NCBI GenBank assembly: GCA_017462125.1
Contig: JAFTRQ010000194.1
Coordinates: 1 to 58,209, forward strand
DNA from: Clostridia bacterium
GTDB lineage: Bacteria > Bacillota_A > Clostridia > Oscillospirales > CAG-272
Direction of reading: 5' to 3'
Length of the DNA: 58,209 nt
The notes beneath the pieces are model-generated. The model worked only from the letters and a program-made list of their open reading frames with translations. It made no database searches and had not been told where the DNA came from. Made by a program: the position numbers and the translations under genes. This document shows, in pieces, positions 15,154 to 23,247 of this stretch (its first letter is position 1; every line of letters begins with the position of its first letter).

Positions 15154-16227
15154 TTACTGATATTTTACGGGCAGAGGATTGTCTGCATGTACCTTTTCGA
15201 TAACGTTGATGACCTGCGCGATCTTTTCGGGACAGATCTCCATAGGAGTACCGTCTACGATTTTTGCATAGAGCATCTTATAGAATTTCTGTACTGCGAT
15301 ATCGAAGGCGGAGCCTGTATAGTCGCCCTCCTCCTCATGGGTCTTGAGAAGCTCCCAGCAATACTTGGGGTAGCCGTCTGCGTCCTTCAAGGATTCAACA
15401 ATGGGAGGACGCTCGGGGTTCTCGCCGTCAACGATATACTTCATCTTGTATTTCGACGCGGTACAGCTAAATGTACCCTTGGAGCCCTGGATCTTGACGG
15501 TATAGTTGCAGTAAGCGTCGGTGGAGTTGATCTCGATGTCAACAAGAGGCTTTTCGGGAGCGGTGATCAGGATCTTGGCATAGTCCTCGGCATCTCCGGA
15601 GGTCAGAGCGGTATCGAGCTTGGAGTAAACCACCTTTGCGTTTTTGTCAAAGTCAAGATAATCCAATGCCATACCGATGGGGTGGGGGCCTGTATTGTAT
15701 ACGCTTCCGCCCATCTTCATCTGCAAGGTCTGCCAGTCCCAACGGCGAGCGAGACCGTTATAGCGGATGCTGATCTGCTTGATGTCGCCAAGCTTGCCGC
15801 TTTCCAACACCTCTTTAACTCCGAGGTGATGGGGAGCCAGAAGGCTCTGATGGAAAACTGCGAGAGTGACGTTGTTGTCCTTGGCGAGCTTGATCAGATC
15901 GCTGCACTCATAATAGTTGCGTGCAAAGGGCTTTTCAACGAGTACGTTGAAGCCGTGAGCAAGCAGATCCTTGGTAATCGCGTAGTGATCGTTGGAGAAG
16001 GTGGCATTGACCACGAGGTCCAGATCGTCTCTTGCGAAAAGCTCGCGATAATCGGCACAAACGGTACAGCCGGGGTATTCAGCAAGCGCGCGGTCGCGGC
16101 GCTCGGGGTCCGCTTCCACTACGGTAACGACCTCGACCAGATCGTTGTTTTCGGATTTGTAGAATTTACCGTGTATATCTCGGCCGCTTCGTCCCTGACC
16201 GATGATTGCAGTTCTTAACTTTTTCAT
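15154..16227 (-). CDS. Gfo/Idh/MocA-family oxidoreductase (first of two)
   Basis: A 357-residue protein with a Rossmann domain starting RTAIIGQGRSGRDIHG and the family motif VLVEKPFAR, whose lysine takes part in catalysis. The GGSVYNTGPHPIGMALDYL block contains the His that commonly acts with it. Length is typical of the family. It is the first gene of the operon that runs to nagA and sits opposite an AraC regulator. It probably oxidises or reduces a sugar at one carbon with NAD(P). Substrate unknown. Confidence 0.88.
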   Translation of the reverse strand: MKKLRTAIIGQGRSGRDIHGKFYKSENNDLVEVVTVVEADPERRDRALAEYPGCTVCADYRELFARDDLDLVVNATFSNDHYAITKDLLAHGFNVLVEKPFARNYYECSDLIKLAKDNNVTLAVFHQSLLAPHHLGVKEVLESGKLGDIKQISIRYNGLARRWDWQTLQMKMGGSVYNTGPHPIGMALDYLDFDKNAKVVYSKLDTALTSGDAEDYAKILITAPEKPLVDIEINSTDAYCNYTVKIQGSKGTFSCTASKYKMKYIVDGENPERPPIVESLKDADGYPKYCWELLKTHEEEGDYTGSAFDIAVQKFYKMLYAKIVDGTPMEICPEKIAQVINVIEKVHADNPLPVKYQ

Positions 16228-16266
16228 AAAATGATCCCTCCTCGGATATTTTTGATTTCACTTACT

Positions 16267-16295
16267 ATTATAACTGCATTTTTTGCATTTTTGAA
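16267..16295 (-). promoter_or_regulatory. Promoter of the amino-sugar operon
   Basis: On the minus strand a weak TTCAAA (16290-16295), 17 bases, a perfect TATAAT (16267-16272). A poor -35 with a perfect -10 is what an AraC-activated promoter would show. TGCA-rich direct repeats lie between and around the boxes. Confidence 0.55.
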
Positions 16296-16317
16296 TTGTG
16301 TTTTTTGCGGAAACATA

Positions 16318-16346
16318 TTGCAAAAAGTGTAATTTTGTGTTAAAAT
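16318..16346 (+). promoter_or_regulatory. Promoter of the divergent AraC gene
   Basis: TTGCAA (16318-16323), 17 bases, TAAAAT (16341-16346). Confidence 0.55.
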
Positions 16347-16413
16347 CAATGAAACGAGAATGCATTTTGAAAAAAACCGAGATCGAGGCTTACAGCCCGA
16401 TAAAAGGAGAGCT

Positions 16414-17268
16414 ATGAAGATCAACGTCCATTCCGAGTTTGAAAACGAGAGTCTGGTCTACAACCATTTTACAAAGACCGATCATGAGAAGGGTGAATAT
16501 TTTTATCATTATCACGACGTAACGGAGCTGATCTTTGTGAAATCCGGCGACGTGACGTATGAGGTCGCGGGCAAGGAATATCTGCTTCAGAAGAATATGC
16601 TGGTGATCGCCCGTCCCAACGAGCGTCATTATATCGATCTTGTTTCGCAGCAGCCCTACGAGCGCTACAATATTCTGTTTGACGAGCGGATTCTTCCGTT
16701 CGATCTGTATGGCAGGATTCCCACGGGGCTGAACGTGATCAGCTTTGACGCGAATAAATCGGTCATCGGTATCTTTGATAAGATGGATCATTATTGCAAA
16801 AAGCTGGACGGAGAGGATCTGGGCAGGATGCTTTTCAATCTGGTCTGCGAGGTGTTGATGAACGTGATCATTGAAACACAGCAGGATGGAGAGCGGGAGA
16901 CGGATCAGAAGAACCCTTTGGTTCTGAGAGCAATATCTTATATAGAAGAGAACCTTTTGACCCTGCGGGACATCGACGAGGTCTGCCGCGAGCTCTATAT
17001 TTCAAAAAGCCACCTGCATCATCTGTTTATGGAGCAGATGAAGGTAAGCCCGAAGAAATTTATCACGGTCAAAAGGCTTGAGCTTGCAAGACGTGAGCTG
17101 ACGATGGGAGCAAAAGCAACCGAGGTCTGCGCCGCCTGCGGCTTTGGTGAATATTCTTCCTTTTTCAGAGCGTATAAAAAGCATTTTGGCAACAGTCCTG
17201 CAGATACGCCAAAGACCGATTGCGTACGCATTTCGTTTTCGGATTTTGTCAAGGGCTACAAGGTTTGA
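16414..17268 (+). CDS. AraC-family regulator of the amino-sugar operon
   Basis: A 284-residue regulator with a cupin-like N-terminal sensor (EYFYHYHDVTELIFVKSG, about 32-49) and two C-terminal helix-turn-helix units (TLRDIDEVCRELYISKSHLH and ATEVCAACGFGEYSSFFRAY). The ATG at 16414 follows AAAGGAGAGCT; an ATG 54 bases upstream in frame lacks a ribosome site. It diverges from the two-oxidoreductase/nag operon over a 186-base region that holds both promoters. It very likely activates that operon in response to its sugar; this follows from position. Confidence 0.9.
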   Translation: MKINVHSEFENESLVYNHFTKTDHEKGEYFYHYHDVTELIFVKSGDVTYEVAGKEYLLQKNMLVIARPNERHYIDLVSQQPYERYNILFDERILPFDLYGRIPTGLNVISFDANKSVIGIFDKMDHYCKKLDGEDLGRMLFNLVCEVLMNVIIETQQDGERETDQKNPLVLRAISYIEENLLTLRDIDEVCRELYISKSHLHHLFMEQMKVSPKKFITVKRLELARRELTMGAKATEVCAACGFGEYSSFFRAYKKHFGNSPADTPKTDCVRISFSDFVKGYKV

Positions 17269-17300
17269 TACGGTGTAAAGCAGCACTTGACCGTGAAAGT

Positions 17301-17316
17301 CCGCCTTTTCGGGCGG
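17301..17316 (+). terminator. GC-rich hairpin after the AraC gene
   Basis: CCGCC, six bases, GGCGG. No long T-run follows, so termination is only possible, not clear. Confidence 0.35.
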
Positions 17317-17379
17317 CTTGAGATGACAAAGAGAACGAAAAGCCCTAGCTCTTTGATACAAGTTTAACAAATTAGGTTT

Positions 17380-17400
17380 CACACAAAGAATATTTGTGTG
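17380..17400. promoter_or_regulatory. Perfect inverted repeat upstream of serC
   Basis: CACACAAA (17380-17387), five bases, TTTGTGTG (17393-17400). It lies about 50 bases before the serC -35. It may be a protein-binding site; no family is suggested by the sequence. Confidence 0.35.
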
Positions 17401-17448
17401 GATTTCACCAAAGTTGCTTGCTTTGACGCTTTAATTTGCTAAAACGCC

Positions 17449-17477
17449 TTGACGAAAATAGGTTTTTGCAGTATAAT
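17449..17477 (+). promoter_or_regulatory. Promoter of serC
   Basis: TTGACG (17449-17454), 17 bases, TATAAT (17472-17477). The leader to the ATG is only about 45 bases, too short for a T-box. Confidence 0.7.
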
Positions 17478-17526
17478 GATAATAATTTCTTTGTGAATAT
17501 ACATTTTAACATTAAGGAGACACATT

Positions 17527-18624
17527 ATGAACAGAGTTTACAATTTCTCGGCAGGCCCCTCCATGCTTCCTTTACCCGTACTTGAAAAAGCAGCAAGCGA
17601 GCTGGTCTGTTACGGTACGTCCGGAATGTCGGTTATGGAGATGAGCCATCGATCTCCTGACTATGAAGCGATCATTCAGGCAGCAGAGGCGGATCTGCGC
17701 AAGATTATGAATATTCCCGACAACTATAAGGTTCTTTTCCTTCAGGGCGGTGCATCCACACAGTTTGCGTCGGTTCCCATGAACCTGATCGGACTGAAGC
17801 CTGCAAAGAAGGCTCTTTACGCGGTTTCGGGTCAGTTCTCGGGCAAGGCTTATAAGGAAGCACAGAAGATGGGCTACAACGCGAAGTGCATCGCTACCAC
17901 TAAGGACGATAACTTTGACCACGTGCCCGTGATCACCAAGGATATGGTGGATCAGGATGCATCCTACCTCCACATCTGCTTCAATAATACCATCTACGGT
18001 ACAAAGTATCCTTACATCCCCGAGACAGGTGACGTTCCGCTGGTTGCCGACCTTTCCTCCTGCATCATTTCCGAGCCTGTTGACGTTACAAAATTCGGTG
18101 TGATCTATGCAGGCGCACAGAAGAATATGGCTCCCGCAGGCGTTACGCTGGTGATCGTTCGCGAGGATCTTCTCGGCTTTGCAGAGGAGAATATTCCCAC
18201 CATGCTGGATTGGAAGACCATGGCAGAGAACGATTCTATGTATAACACTCCTCCTTGCTATGCGATCTACGTTGCAGGTCTCGTATATCAGTGGATCGAG
18301 CAGCTTGGCGGTCTTGAGGTTATGAAGGAAATGAACGAAAAGAAGGCAAACCTTCTTTACGATTACCTTGACAGCCAGGATTATTACGTTGCTCCCGTTA
18401 AGAAAGAGTCCCGTTCTCTTATGAACGTTACCTTTGTTACCGGCGATGCCGATCTTGATAAGAAGTTCGCAAGCGAAGCCGCAAAGGCAGGTCTCAAGAA
18501 CCTTAAGGGTCACAGATCCGTCGGCGGTATGAGAGCTTCCATCTACAACGCTATGCCTTATGAGGGCGTTGAAGCTCTTGTTGCATTTATGAAGAAATTT
18601 GCAGAAGAAAATCCTAAGGCGTGA
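17527..18624 (+). CDS. serC: Phosphoserine aminotransferase
   Basis: A 365-residue PLP enzyme of serine biosynthesis that converts 3-phosphohydroxypyruvate and glutamate to phosphoserine. It begins RVYNFSAGPSMLP, the family signature; FLQGGASTQF binds the cofactor phosphate; YAGAQKNMAPAG carries the Schiff-base Lys199; GHRSVGGMRASIYNAMP closes the active site. Length equals the family norm (about 360). The start follows AAGGAG. serA follows 178 bases later, across two intergenic hairpin elements, on the same strand. The two together supply serine; a phosphoserine phosphatase is not in the window. Confidence 0.97.
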   Translation: MNRVYNFSAGPSMLPLPVLEKAASELVCYGTSGMSVMEMSHRSPDYEAIIQAAEADLRKIMNIPDNYKVLFLQGGASTQFASVPMNLIGLKPAKKALYAVSGQFSGKAYKEAQKMGYNAKCIATTKDDNFDHVPVITKDMVDQDASYLHICFNNTIYGTKYPYIPETGDVPLVADLSSCIISEPVDVTKFGVIYAGAQKNMAPAGVTLVIVREDLLGFAEENIPTMLDWKTMAENDSMYNTPPCYAIYVAGLVYQWIEQLGGLEVMKEMNEKKANLLYDYLDSQDYYVAPVKKESRSLMNVTFVTGDADLDKKFASEAAKAGLKNLKGHRSVGGMRASIYNAMPYEGVEALVAFMKKFAEENPKA

Positions 18625-18637
18625 GGATGCGTTTTTT

Positions 18638-18661
18638 GGGAGCTTTTCGAGAAAAGCTCCC
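18638..18661 (+). repeat. Family C element after serC
   Basis: GGGAGCTTTTC (18638-18648) pairs with GAAAAGCTCCC (18651-18661), followed by AAAGCCCCTC. This is the hairpin plus C-run pattern seen after several stop codons here. There is no 3' T-run, so it is not a standard terminator. Confidence 0.6.
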
Positions 18662-18729
18662 AAAGCCCCTCAAAGGCTTAAACCAACTCAAGCGACTTTA
18701 TTGATCGCAAACAAAAAATATATTGAAGG

Positions 18730-18790
18730 TTTTTGAAGGCAAGAAACTTTTTCGAAAAGTTTTTTGCGGGTGCAGGGCAGAGCCCTGCAA
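18730..18790 (+). repeat. Family D element before serA
   Basis: TTTTTGAAGG, then a hairpin with arms AAACTTTT and AAAAGTTT (18744-18764), then GCGGG and a TGCAGGG/CCCTGCA stem (18771-18789). A homologous unit with the same order lies at 58095-58175 in reverse orientation, also upstream of a gene. Confidence 0.55.
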
Positions 18791-18802
18791 AGAAAGGGTA
18801 TT

Positions 18803-19963
18803 ATGATTAAGAACATAAAGCTTTTAAATAAAATCGCGAAGGTCGGCACGGATAAGCTTGATCCCGCATTTTTCAACGTAGGCGAGGAAGTTGATGCTCC
18901 CTATGGAATTATGGTACGTTCGGCAAATATGCTGGATATGGAATTTAATCCCGAGCTTCGTGCGATCGCAAGAGCGGGCGCGGGTGTTAATAACATCCCG
19001 ATCGACCGTTGCACGGAAAACGGTGTAGTTGTATTCAATACACCCGGCGCAAACGCAAACGCCGTTAAGGAGCTTGTAATTGCGGGTCTTATGCTGGCGT
19101 CGAGAGACGTTGTCGGCGGTGTTGCTTGGGCAAGCACTCTGACAGAGGACGTTGCAAAGCAGGTAGAGAAGGGCAAATCCAAGTTTGCCGGTGTTGAGGT
19201 TCTCGGAAAGAAGCTTGGCGTTATCGGTCTCGGTGCCATCGGCGGTATGGTTGCAAATACTGCATACCACCTTGGTATGAAGGTTGTTGGTTGCGACCCC
19301 TTTATGTCGGTTGAGGCGGCTTGGAAGCTGAACAGCCACGTTGAAAAGGCAGCTTCTTACGACGATATCTATGCTTGCGCAGATTATATCACTCTCCACG
19401 TTCCTTCCACTCCCCAAACAAAGGGAATGATCAATAAAGAGACCATCGCGAAGATGAAGGACGGCGTCAGAATCCTGAACTTCTCCAGAGCGGATCTTGT
19501 AAACGCGGCAGACCTTAAGGAAGCTCTTGAGAGCGGTAAGGTTGCATCCTACGTTACCGACTTCCCCACAGAGGAGGTTCTGAACGTTAAGGGTATCGTT
19601 GCTATCCCTCACCTCGGTGCATCCTCCGAGGAGGCAGAGGATAACTGTGCGGTTATGGCGGCAGAGCAGCTTGCGGATTACCTGATCAACGGTAACGTTC
19701 GCAACAGCGTGAACTTCCCCGCGATCTCTATGCCCAGAAGCGGAGACGCAAGACTTTGTATTCTTCATAAGAATATTCCTGCGGTGCTTTCCAGCATCAC
19801 CACCTGCCTCTCCGAGCAGGGAATCAATATCGAGAATATGACCAATAAGTCCCGCGGAGATGCGGCTTATACCATCATCGATATTACAGGCTCTGCGGAT
19901 GCGGTATCCCGTGAAAAGCTCGACGCTATCGAAGGCGTTATCAGAGTCAGAAAGCTTCAGTAA
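18803..19963 (+). CDS. serA: D-3-phosphoglycerate dehydrogenase
   Basis: A 386-residue dehydrogenase that makes 3-phosphohydroxypyruvate from 3-phosphoglycerate with NAD. GVIGLGAIGGMVAN is the NAD loop; ILNFSRADLV, TDFPTEEV and IPHLGASSEEA carry the catalytic Arg, Glu and His. The last 70 residues form an ACT domain (LHKNIPAVLSSITTCLSEQGINIENM), the usual serine-feedback site. The short form without an intervening domain is common in gut Clostridia and Bacteroidota. The ATG at 18803 follows AAAGGGTATT; a GTG-type start 39 bases upstream lies in the repeat and is rejected. Confidence 0.96.
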   Translation: MIKNIKLLNKIAKVGTDKLDPAFFNVGEEVDAPYGIMVRSANMLDMEFNPELRAIARAGAGVNNIPIDRCTENGVVVFNTPGANANAVKELVIAGLMLASRDVVGGVAWASTLTEDVAKQVEKGKSKFAGVEVLGKKLGVIGLGAIGGMVANTAYHLGMKVVGCDPFMSVEAAWKLNSHVEKAASYDDIYACADYITLHVPSTPQTKGMINKETIAKMKDGVRILNFSRADLVNAADLKEALESGKVASYVTDFPTEEVLNVKGIVAIPHLGASSEEAEDNCAVMAAEQLADYLINGNVRNSVNFPAISMPRSGDARLCILHKNIPAVLSSITTCLSEQGINIENMTNKSRGDAAYTIIDITGSADAVSREKLDAIEGVIRVRKLQ

Positions 19964-19979
19964 GATTTTGAATAATAAA

Positions 19980-20070
19980 TGCGAGGGGGAAAGCTTCTTT
20001 CAAGAAGCTTTCCCCCTCGCGCTCCCTCTTTCAAGAACTTTTGGAAAAGAGGGCTTTGAAAGTTTGGGTG
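19980..20070 (+). repeat. Family C element after serA
   Basis: GAGGGGGAAAGCTTCTT (19983-19999) pairs with AAGAAGCTTTCCCCCTC (20002-20018), followed by a CTCCCTC run and TTTCAAGAACTTTT. It starts 17 bases after the serA stop and faces the end of the convergent GH39-like gene. Confidence 0.65.
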
Positions 20071-20089
20071 GGAGTGATATTTGGCTTTT

Positions 20090-21394
20090 TTAAAATTCAA
20101 TACAAACGATTGCGTTTGCGGGCAGCGAAAGTGCGGAAAGATCGGCCGAGATTTCGTCAAAAGAGTGTTCTTCGTCTACGACAGAGATTTTCTTGGCAGA
20201 GCTTGCACCGCTTACGTTGATGCTGACAGCCTCGTTTTTGTGGTTGCAGATCAGCAGACGATTCTTTTCGCCGTCGGTTGCCGCCAAAGCATAAACGTCA
20301 TCTGCGTCACAAGTGCATCTTGCCTGCTGACCGAGCTCATAAAGCTGACCGAAGGAGTAGAACGAGTAGTATGCCTTGAAGGGTGTGCGGTCAAGAGGAT
20401 TGACCGCTCCGCAGTAGGTGGACCACCATCTGAAGTCGTAGTAGAGCATCATATCAGTGGGTGTGCTGTGAAGGGCGATCATTGTGGAGAGAATGTTGGA
20501 GGCGTCGCGCAGAGTTCCGCGAAGCGCGGGGCCGGGGTTCCATTCGCCCACGTGGATCTCACAGTTGGGGTAACCGTATTCATCAAGATATTTTCTCGGA
20601 TAGCTTGCGAAGAGAATGTTGTCCTTCAGTCCCGCGTAGGTGTGCCAATCGAAGAAGTCCACGGGGATCTCGTTTTCTTGCGCATATTTAAAAAATTTAT
20701 GGAAGAATTCAATAAAATAGCCGGTTCTGGAGGTGGATTTTGCAAGGTTGGAAACGTCTACGTTGTTCATAGCGTAGAAGCCGCAGGAGCCGTAGCCACC
20801 AATTTTGAGGTTGGGGAATCTGCCCTTGAGGTGCTTTGCGGCAACCTTATAAAGCTCGAAGAACTCCTCCATAGTGCCTCTCCAGAGCTGATTTTCGTTG
20901 ATGTCGGGATAGTTGTCGGGCTCGTTCCAGATCTCCCAATATTCTATGTTGTAGTGGAAGCCGTCTGCCCAGCCCTCGTTGTAGTGCATGATGATATGCT
21001 CGCAGATGCGCGCCCATTTTGCATAATCCTTAGGGGGATAGATGCGATATGCCTTGATATCCACGTAATTTTCGATGGTAACACCGAGACGGTAATAGGG
21101 CATGACGCCGCTTTTTACCATTCGCTCGATCAGCACGTCGGTAAATGCGAAGTCATAGGATGCGGGGTCGTTCTCGTCTGCGTCGAAATCGGGGAACACG
21201 TTGGGGATATCCACGTATCTGGAGCCGCCGAAGGTTCCGCCCGTATCGTGAAGACGTCCGAAGGGGATGTGGGCCTCAGTCATTTTTGCGTCCCAACCGT
21301 TACCGTCTCGGGGCAGGGTGGGCATATTGTTTACTGCGTGCATGGGCTTGATCTTGCCGCACACATCGGAAAAATCAACGTTTACGTTTATCAT
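20090..21394 (-). CDS. GH39-like glycoside hydrolase
   Basis: A 434-residue TIM-barrel enzyme similar to GH39 (beta-xylosidase and iduronidase family). EYWEIWNEPDN puts Glu158 at the acid/base position, and CEIHVGEWNPG puts Glu284 at the nucleophile position, as expected for clan GH-A. A C-terminal beta domain follows (about 350-434). It has no signal peptide. The ATG at 21394 has AAAGGAG 8-9 bases upstream; a TTG seven codons earlier is only an open-frame extension. It is a single-gene unit with its own promoter and an inverted repeat between the -10 and the start, so it is probably repressed by a specific regulator not in the window. Substrate unproven. Confidence 0.8.
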   Translation of the reverse strand: MINVNVDFSDVCGKIKPMHAVNNMPTLPRDGNGWDAKMTEAHIPFGRLHDTGGTFGGSRYVDIPNVFPDFDADENDPASYDFAFTDVLIERMVKSGVMPYYRLGVTIENYVDIKAYRIYPPKDYAKWARICEHIIMHYNEGWADGFHYNIEYWEIWNEPDNYPDINENQLWRGTMEEFFELYKVAAKHLKGRFPNLKIGGYGSCGFYAMNNVDVSNLAKSTSRTGYFIEFFHKFFKYAQENEIPVDFFDWHTYAGLKDNILFASYPRKYLDEYGYPNCEIHVGEWNPGPALRGTLRDASNILSTMIALHSTPTDMMLYYDFRWWSTYCGAVNPLDRTPFKAYYSFYSFGQLYELGQQARCTCDADDVYALAATDGEKNRLLICNHKNEAVSINVSGASSAKKISVVDEEHSFDEISADLSALSLPANAIVCIEF

Positions 21395-21426
21395 TGTGAA
21401 AAACTCCTTTGCCAATCATTGCTTGG

Positions 21427-21449
21427 TTTGACAAGGCTTTCCTGTCAAA
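21427..21449. promoter_or_regulatory. Inverted repeat, candidate operator of the GH39-like gene
   Basis: TTTGACA (21427-21433), nine bases, TGTCAAA (21443-21449). It is positioned just downstream of the -10. Confidence 0.5.
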
Positions 21450-21452
21450 TCA

Positions 21453-21481
21453 ATTATAGCTTGTTTCTCGGCCTTTGTCAA
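21453..21481 (-). promoter_or_regulatory. Promoter of the GH39-like gene
   Basis: On the minus strand TTGACA (21476-21481), 17 bases, TATAAT (21453-21458): full consensus. Confidence 0.8.
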
Positions 21482-21562
21482 CGGATTTGCGGAAAAAACT
21501 TCCCAAAAGAGAAATGGGAAGATTGCCCGATAGGACGCTCTTCCCATGTATCTGTCAGCACC

Positions 21563-21735
21563 AAGGAGTCGCAGGCGCGACTCCTTTCAGACTGTCGAAA
21601 AAGCTGTTATACCGCAAGAAGATAAAGAAAAGAGCGAGAGCAATTTAAAAATTGCAATATTCCTACCTTTTTCGACCTCTGCCGGCGTGCCGAGGTTTTC
21701 TGACACGCCGCAAGGAGTCGCAGGCGCGACTCCTT
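21563..21735 (+). repeat. Family B composite element, copy 1
   Basis: Two identical hairpins (AGGAGTCGC, AGGC, GCGACTCCT) at 21564-21585 and 21713-21734 enclose a core that is about 85-90% identical to the core of copy 2 (45435-45610, opposite strand). Inside, AGAGCGAGAGCAATTTAAAA is shared exactly, and an inner stem CGGCGTG 21683-21689 / CACGCCG 21704-21710 is conserved by paired changes. The right-hand hairpin serves as the terminator of the lipoprotein gene on the minus strand. Confidence 0.8.
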
Positions 21736-21754
21736 TATTCTTATTGCTTTTTGA

Positions 21755-22123
21755 TTATTTGCCGTAAGGCACGGCGCGTCTGTGTCTTGCTCCGTCTTTG
21801 GGTGCGTTGCTTGTGCCGTTGTCGCCCATTGCGTCGTTGTTTTCAACGTTGCCGTCGTTGTCCTCGGTTCCGTGGGTGGCATTTTCGGGATCACCCACCA
21901 TATCGGCAATATCACTGCCTATATTTTCAACGCCATCCTCCACGCTGTCAATTATACCCTTGTTCGTTTCTTTTGTTTCTCTGTCGTTTGTGTCGGTGGT
22001 GACTCTCTCGCCGTTGGCGTCGTTGTTTCCGTTGTTGCTCATATTCCCGCCGCAGGAGGTAAGGGTGGCTGCCGCACACGTTGTCAAAAGCAGAGCGGTT
22101 ATCATGATTTTTTTCTTGTTCAT
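21755..22123 (-). CDS. Small Asn/Asp-rich lipoprotein, unknown function
   Basis: A 122-residue protein with a lipoprotein signal: MNKKK, a hydrophobic stretch, and LTSC with Cys24 as the lipidated residue. The mature part is acidic and rich in Asn, Asp, Gly and Thr, probably largely disordered, with one possible helix (GIIDSVEDGVENIGSDIADMVG, about 54-75). I do not recognise a family; small sporulation-type lipoproteins share this composition, but that is only a resemblance. The ATG at 22123 follows GGACGGAG; an upstream in-frame ATG is not supported. It ends 20 bases before the family B element. Confidence 0.6.
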   Translation of the reverse strand: MNKKKIMITALLLTTCAAATLTSCGGNMSNNGNNDANGERVTTDTNDRETKETNKGIIDSVEDGVENIGSDIADMVGDPENATHGTEDNDGNVENNDAMGDNGTSNAPKDGARHRRAVPYGK

Positions 22124-22331
22124 AACGGTACTCCGTCCAAATACTTGCATCATGTCGCGAGCCTTCGCAATCGCTGACCGATGCATTATTAGTTTGCCCG
22201 CTTTTGAATCGGCTAACAGGGATATTTGGCGGTAAGTTTTGTCATATCGGGATATCTTTTCAAATAAACTGTTTTACATATGAAATCAAGCGGTATATCG
22301 GAAAGGTTCAGAATAATTTTGAAGGTTTGTA

Positions 22332-22360
22332 TTGACAATCTGCCGAATTTGTTATATAAT
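22332..22360 (+). promoter_or_regulatory. Promoter ending ten bases before the start codon
   Basis: TTGACA (22332-22337), 17 bases, TATAAT (22355-22360). Transcription would begin near 22367, at or next to the ATG at 22370, so the message would be leaderless or nearly so. Confidence 0.65.
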
Positions 22361-22369
22361 GAAAAAAGA

Positions 22370-23194
22370 ATGTTGTGCAAAATTATCCGTAAACGGGTGT
22401 TGGCTGTTTTTCTGACCGTTGCCGTTTGGCAGAGCGCGGTCGTATTGACACCGCTTGCTTCGGGATATGAGGAGCCTGTCGGACTTTCGGCCTGTATCGT
22501 CACGGAAATGAGCGATGACGGTATTCTGACCGTATCGATCCTGTTGGACGGCGGTGCCGACTTCTGCGGCATCCTGCTTGAGCTTTCCCGACCGACCGGA
22601 TTCGAGCTTCTTGCGGCGGAGTCTGCCGTGCTTCCCGATTCTGCCGTCCTGTCCTGCTTTTTGTCGGACGAACGGGTGCGGATATTGATCGATTGCGATT
22701 CAAATATGACCGTTGAGGGAGAGCTTGCGGTGTTGCGCTTTGCGCCAAGCGGCGAGCTGCAGGGCGAGGCTGAGGATGATCCCGTTGCTCAGGTTGTATT
22801 CCTTGCGGGAGACGCGTATCTTTGGGAGGACGGTGCTTTGATATCTCTTCCTGTCAGCGTCAAGAATGCAGGACGCGAGAGGGAGCAAGCAACGAGCCTT
22901 TTGATGACTTGCGAAAAAGGGTATGTGTCGGTCAATCTTGTGCAGACCTCACAGCCGGGGTGCTTTGCTGTCGGATTTGACGTTTTCACGGTGGATCTCG
23001 ACTCGCAGGTGCTTGAAAGGTATCTTTACGTCGGCGTGTGTGGCGCGGGGGACAGCTTTGAGTCACCCTGTTTGGTTCTCCCCGATCGGGGTAGCTTTTG
23101 CATTATCGTTCGCACGCTGGGCTATCACAGGCTCGGTGCTGTGGCGAGCGAGGATCAGGTGTATTGTATAATCGATGGCGTGCTTTATCCGTAA
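22370..23194 (+). CDS. Secreted protein with cohesin-like beta-sandwich domain
   Basis: A 274-residue exported protein: residues 1-32 form a signal peptide (basic CKIIRKR, then a hydrophobic core). Residues 36-135 (TVSILLDGGADFCGILLELS to LAVLRFAPSG) follow the strand pattern of cohesin-type domains, where a segment describing a bounded change of a beta-sandwich is typical; this is a weak, pattern-level match. The C-terminal half (about 165-274) looks like another all-beta domain and has no motif I know. No ribosome site precedes the ATG at 22370, consistent with the promoter placed directly before it. It probably forms an operon with the surface protein 53 bases downstream. Confidence 0.55.
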   Translation: MLCKIIRKRVLAVFLTVAVWQSAVVLTPLASGYEEPVGLSACIVTEMSDDGILTVSILLDGGADFCGILLELSRPTGFELLAAESAVLPDSAVLSCFLSDERVRILIDCDSNMTVEGELAVLRFAPSGELQGEAEDDPVAQVVFLAGDAYLWEDGALISLPVSVKNAGREREQATSLLMTCEKGYVSVNLVQTSQPGCFAVGFDVFTVDLDSQVLERYLYVGVCGAGDSFESPCLVLPDRGSFCIIVRTLGYHRLGAVASEDQVYCIIDGVLYP

Positions 23195-23247
23195 TGTACG
23201 TCGGGAAGTAAAAATAAACAGAGAGCGTTCTCTCAAAAGAGGTGTAT

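Noticed and set aside
17478..17526. T-box or serine-responsive leader before serC
   Set aside because: The leader is under 50 bases, and no T-box core is present.
18638..18661. Plain rho-independent terminator after serC
   Set aside because: The stem has no T-run at its 3' side, so it was listed as a family C element instead.
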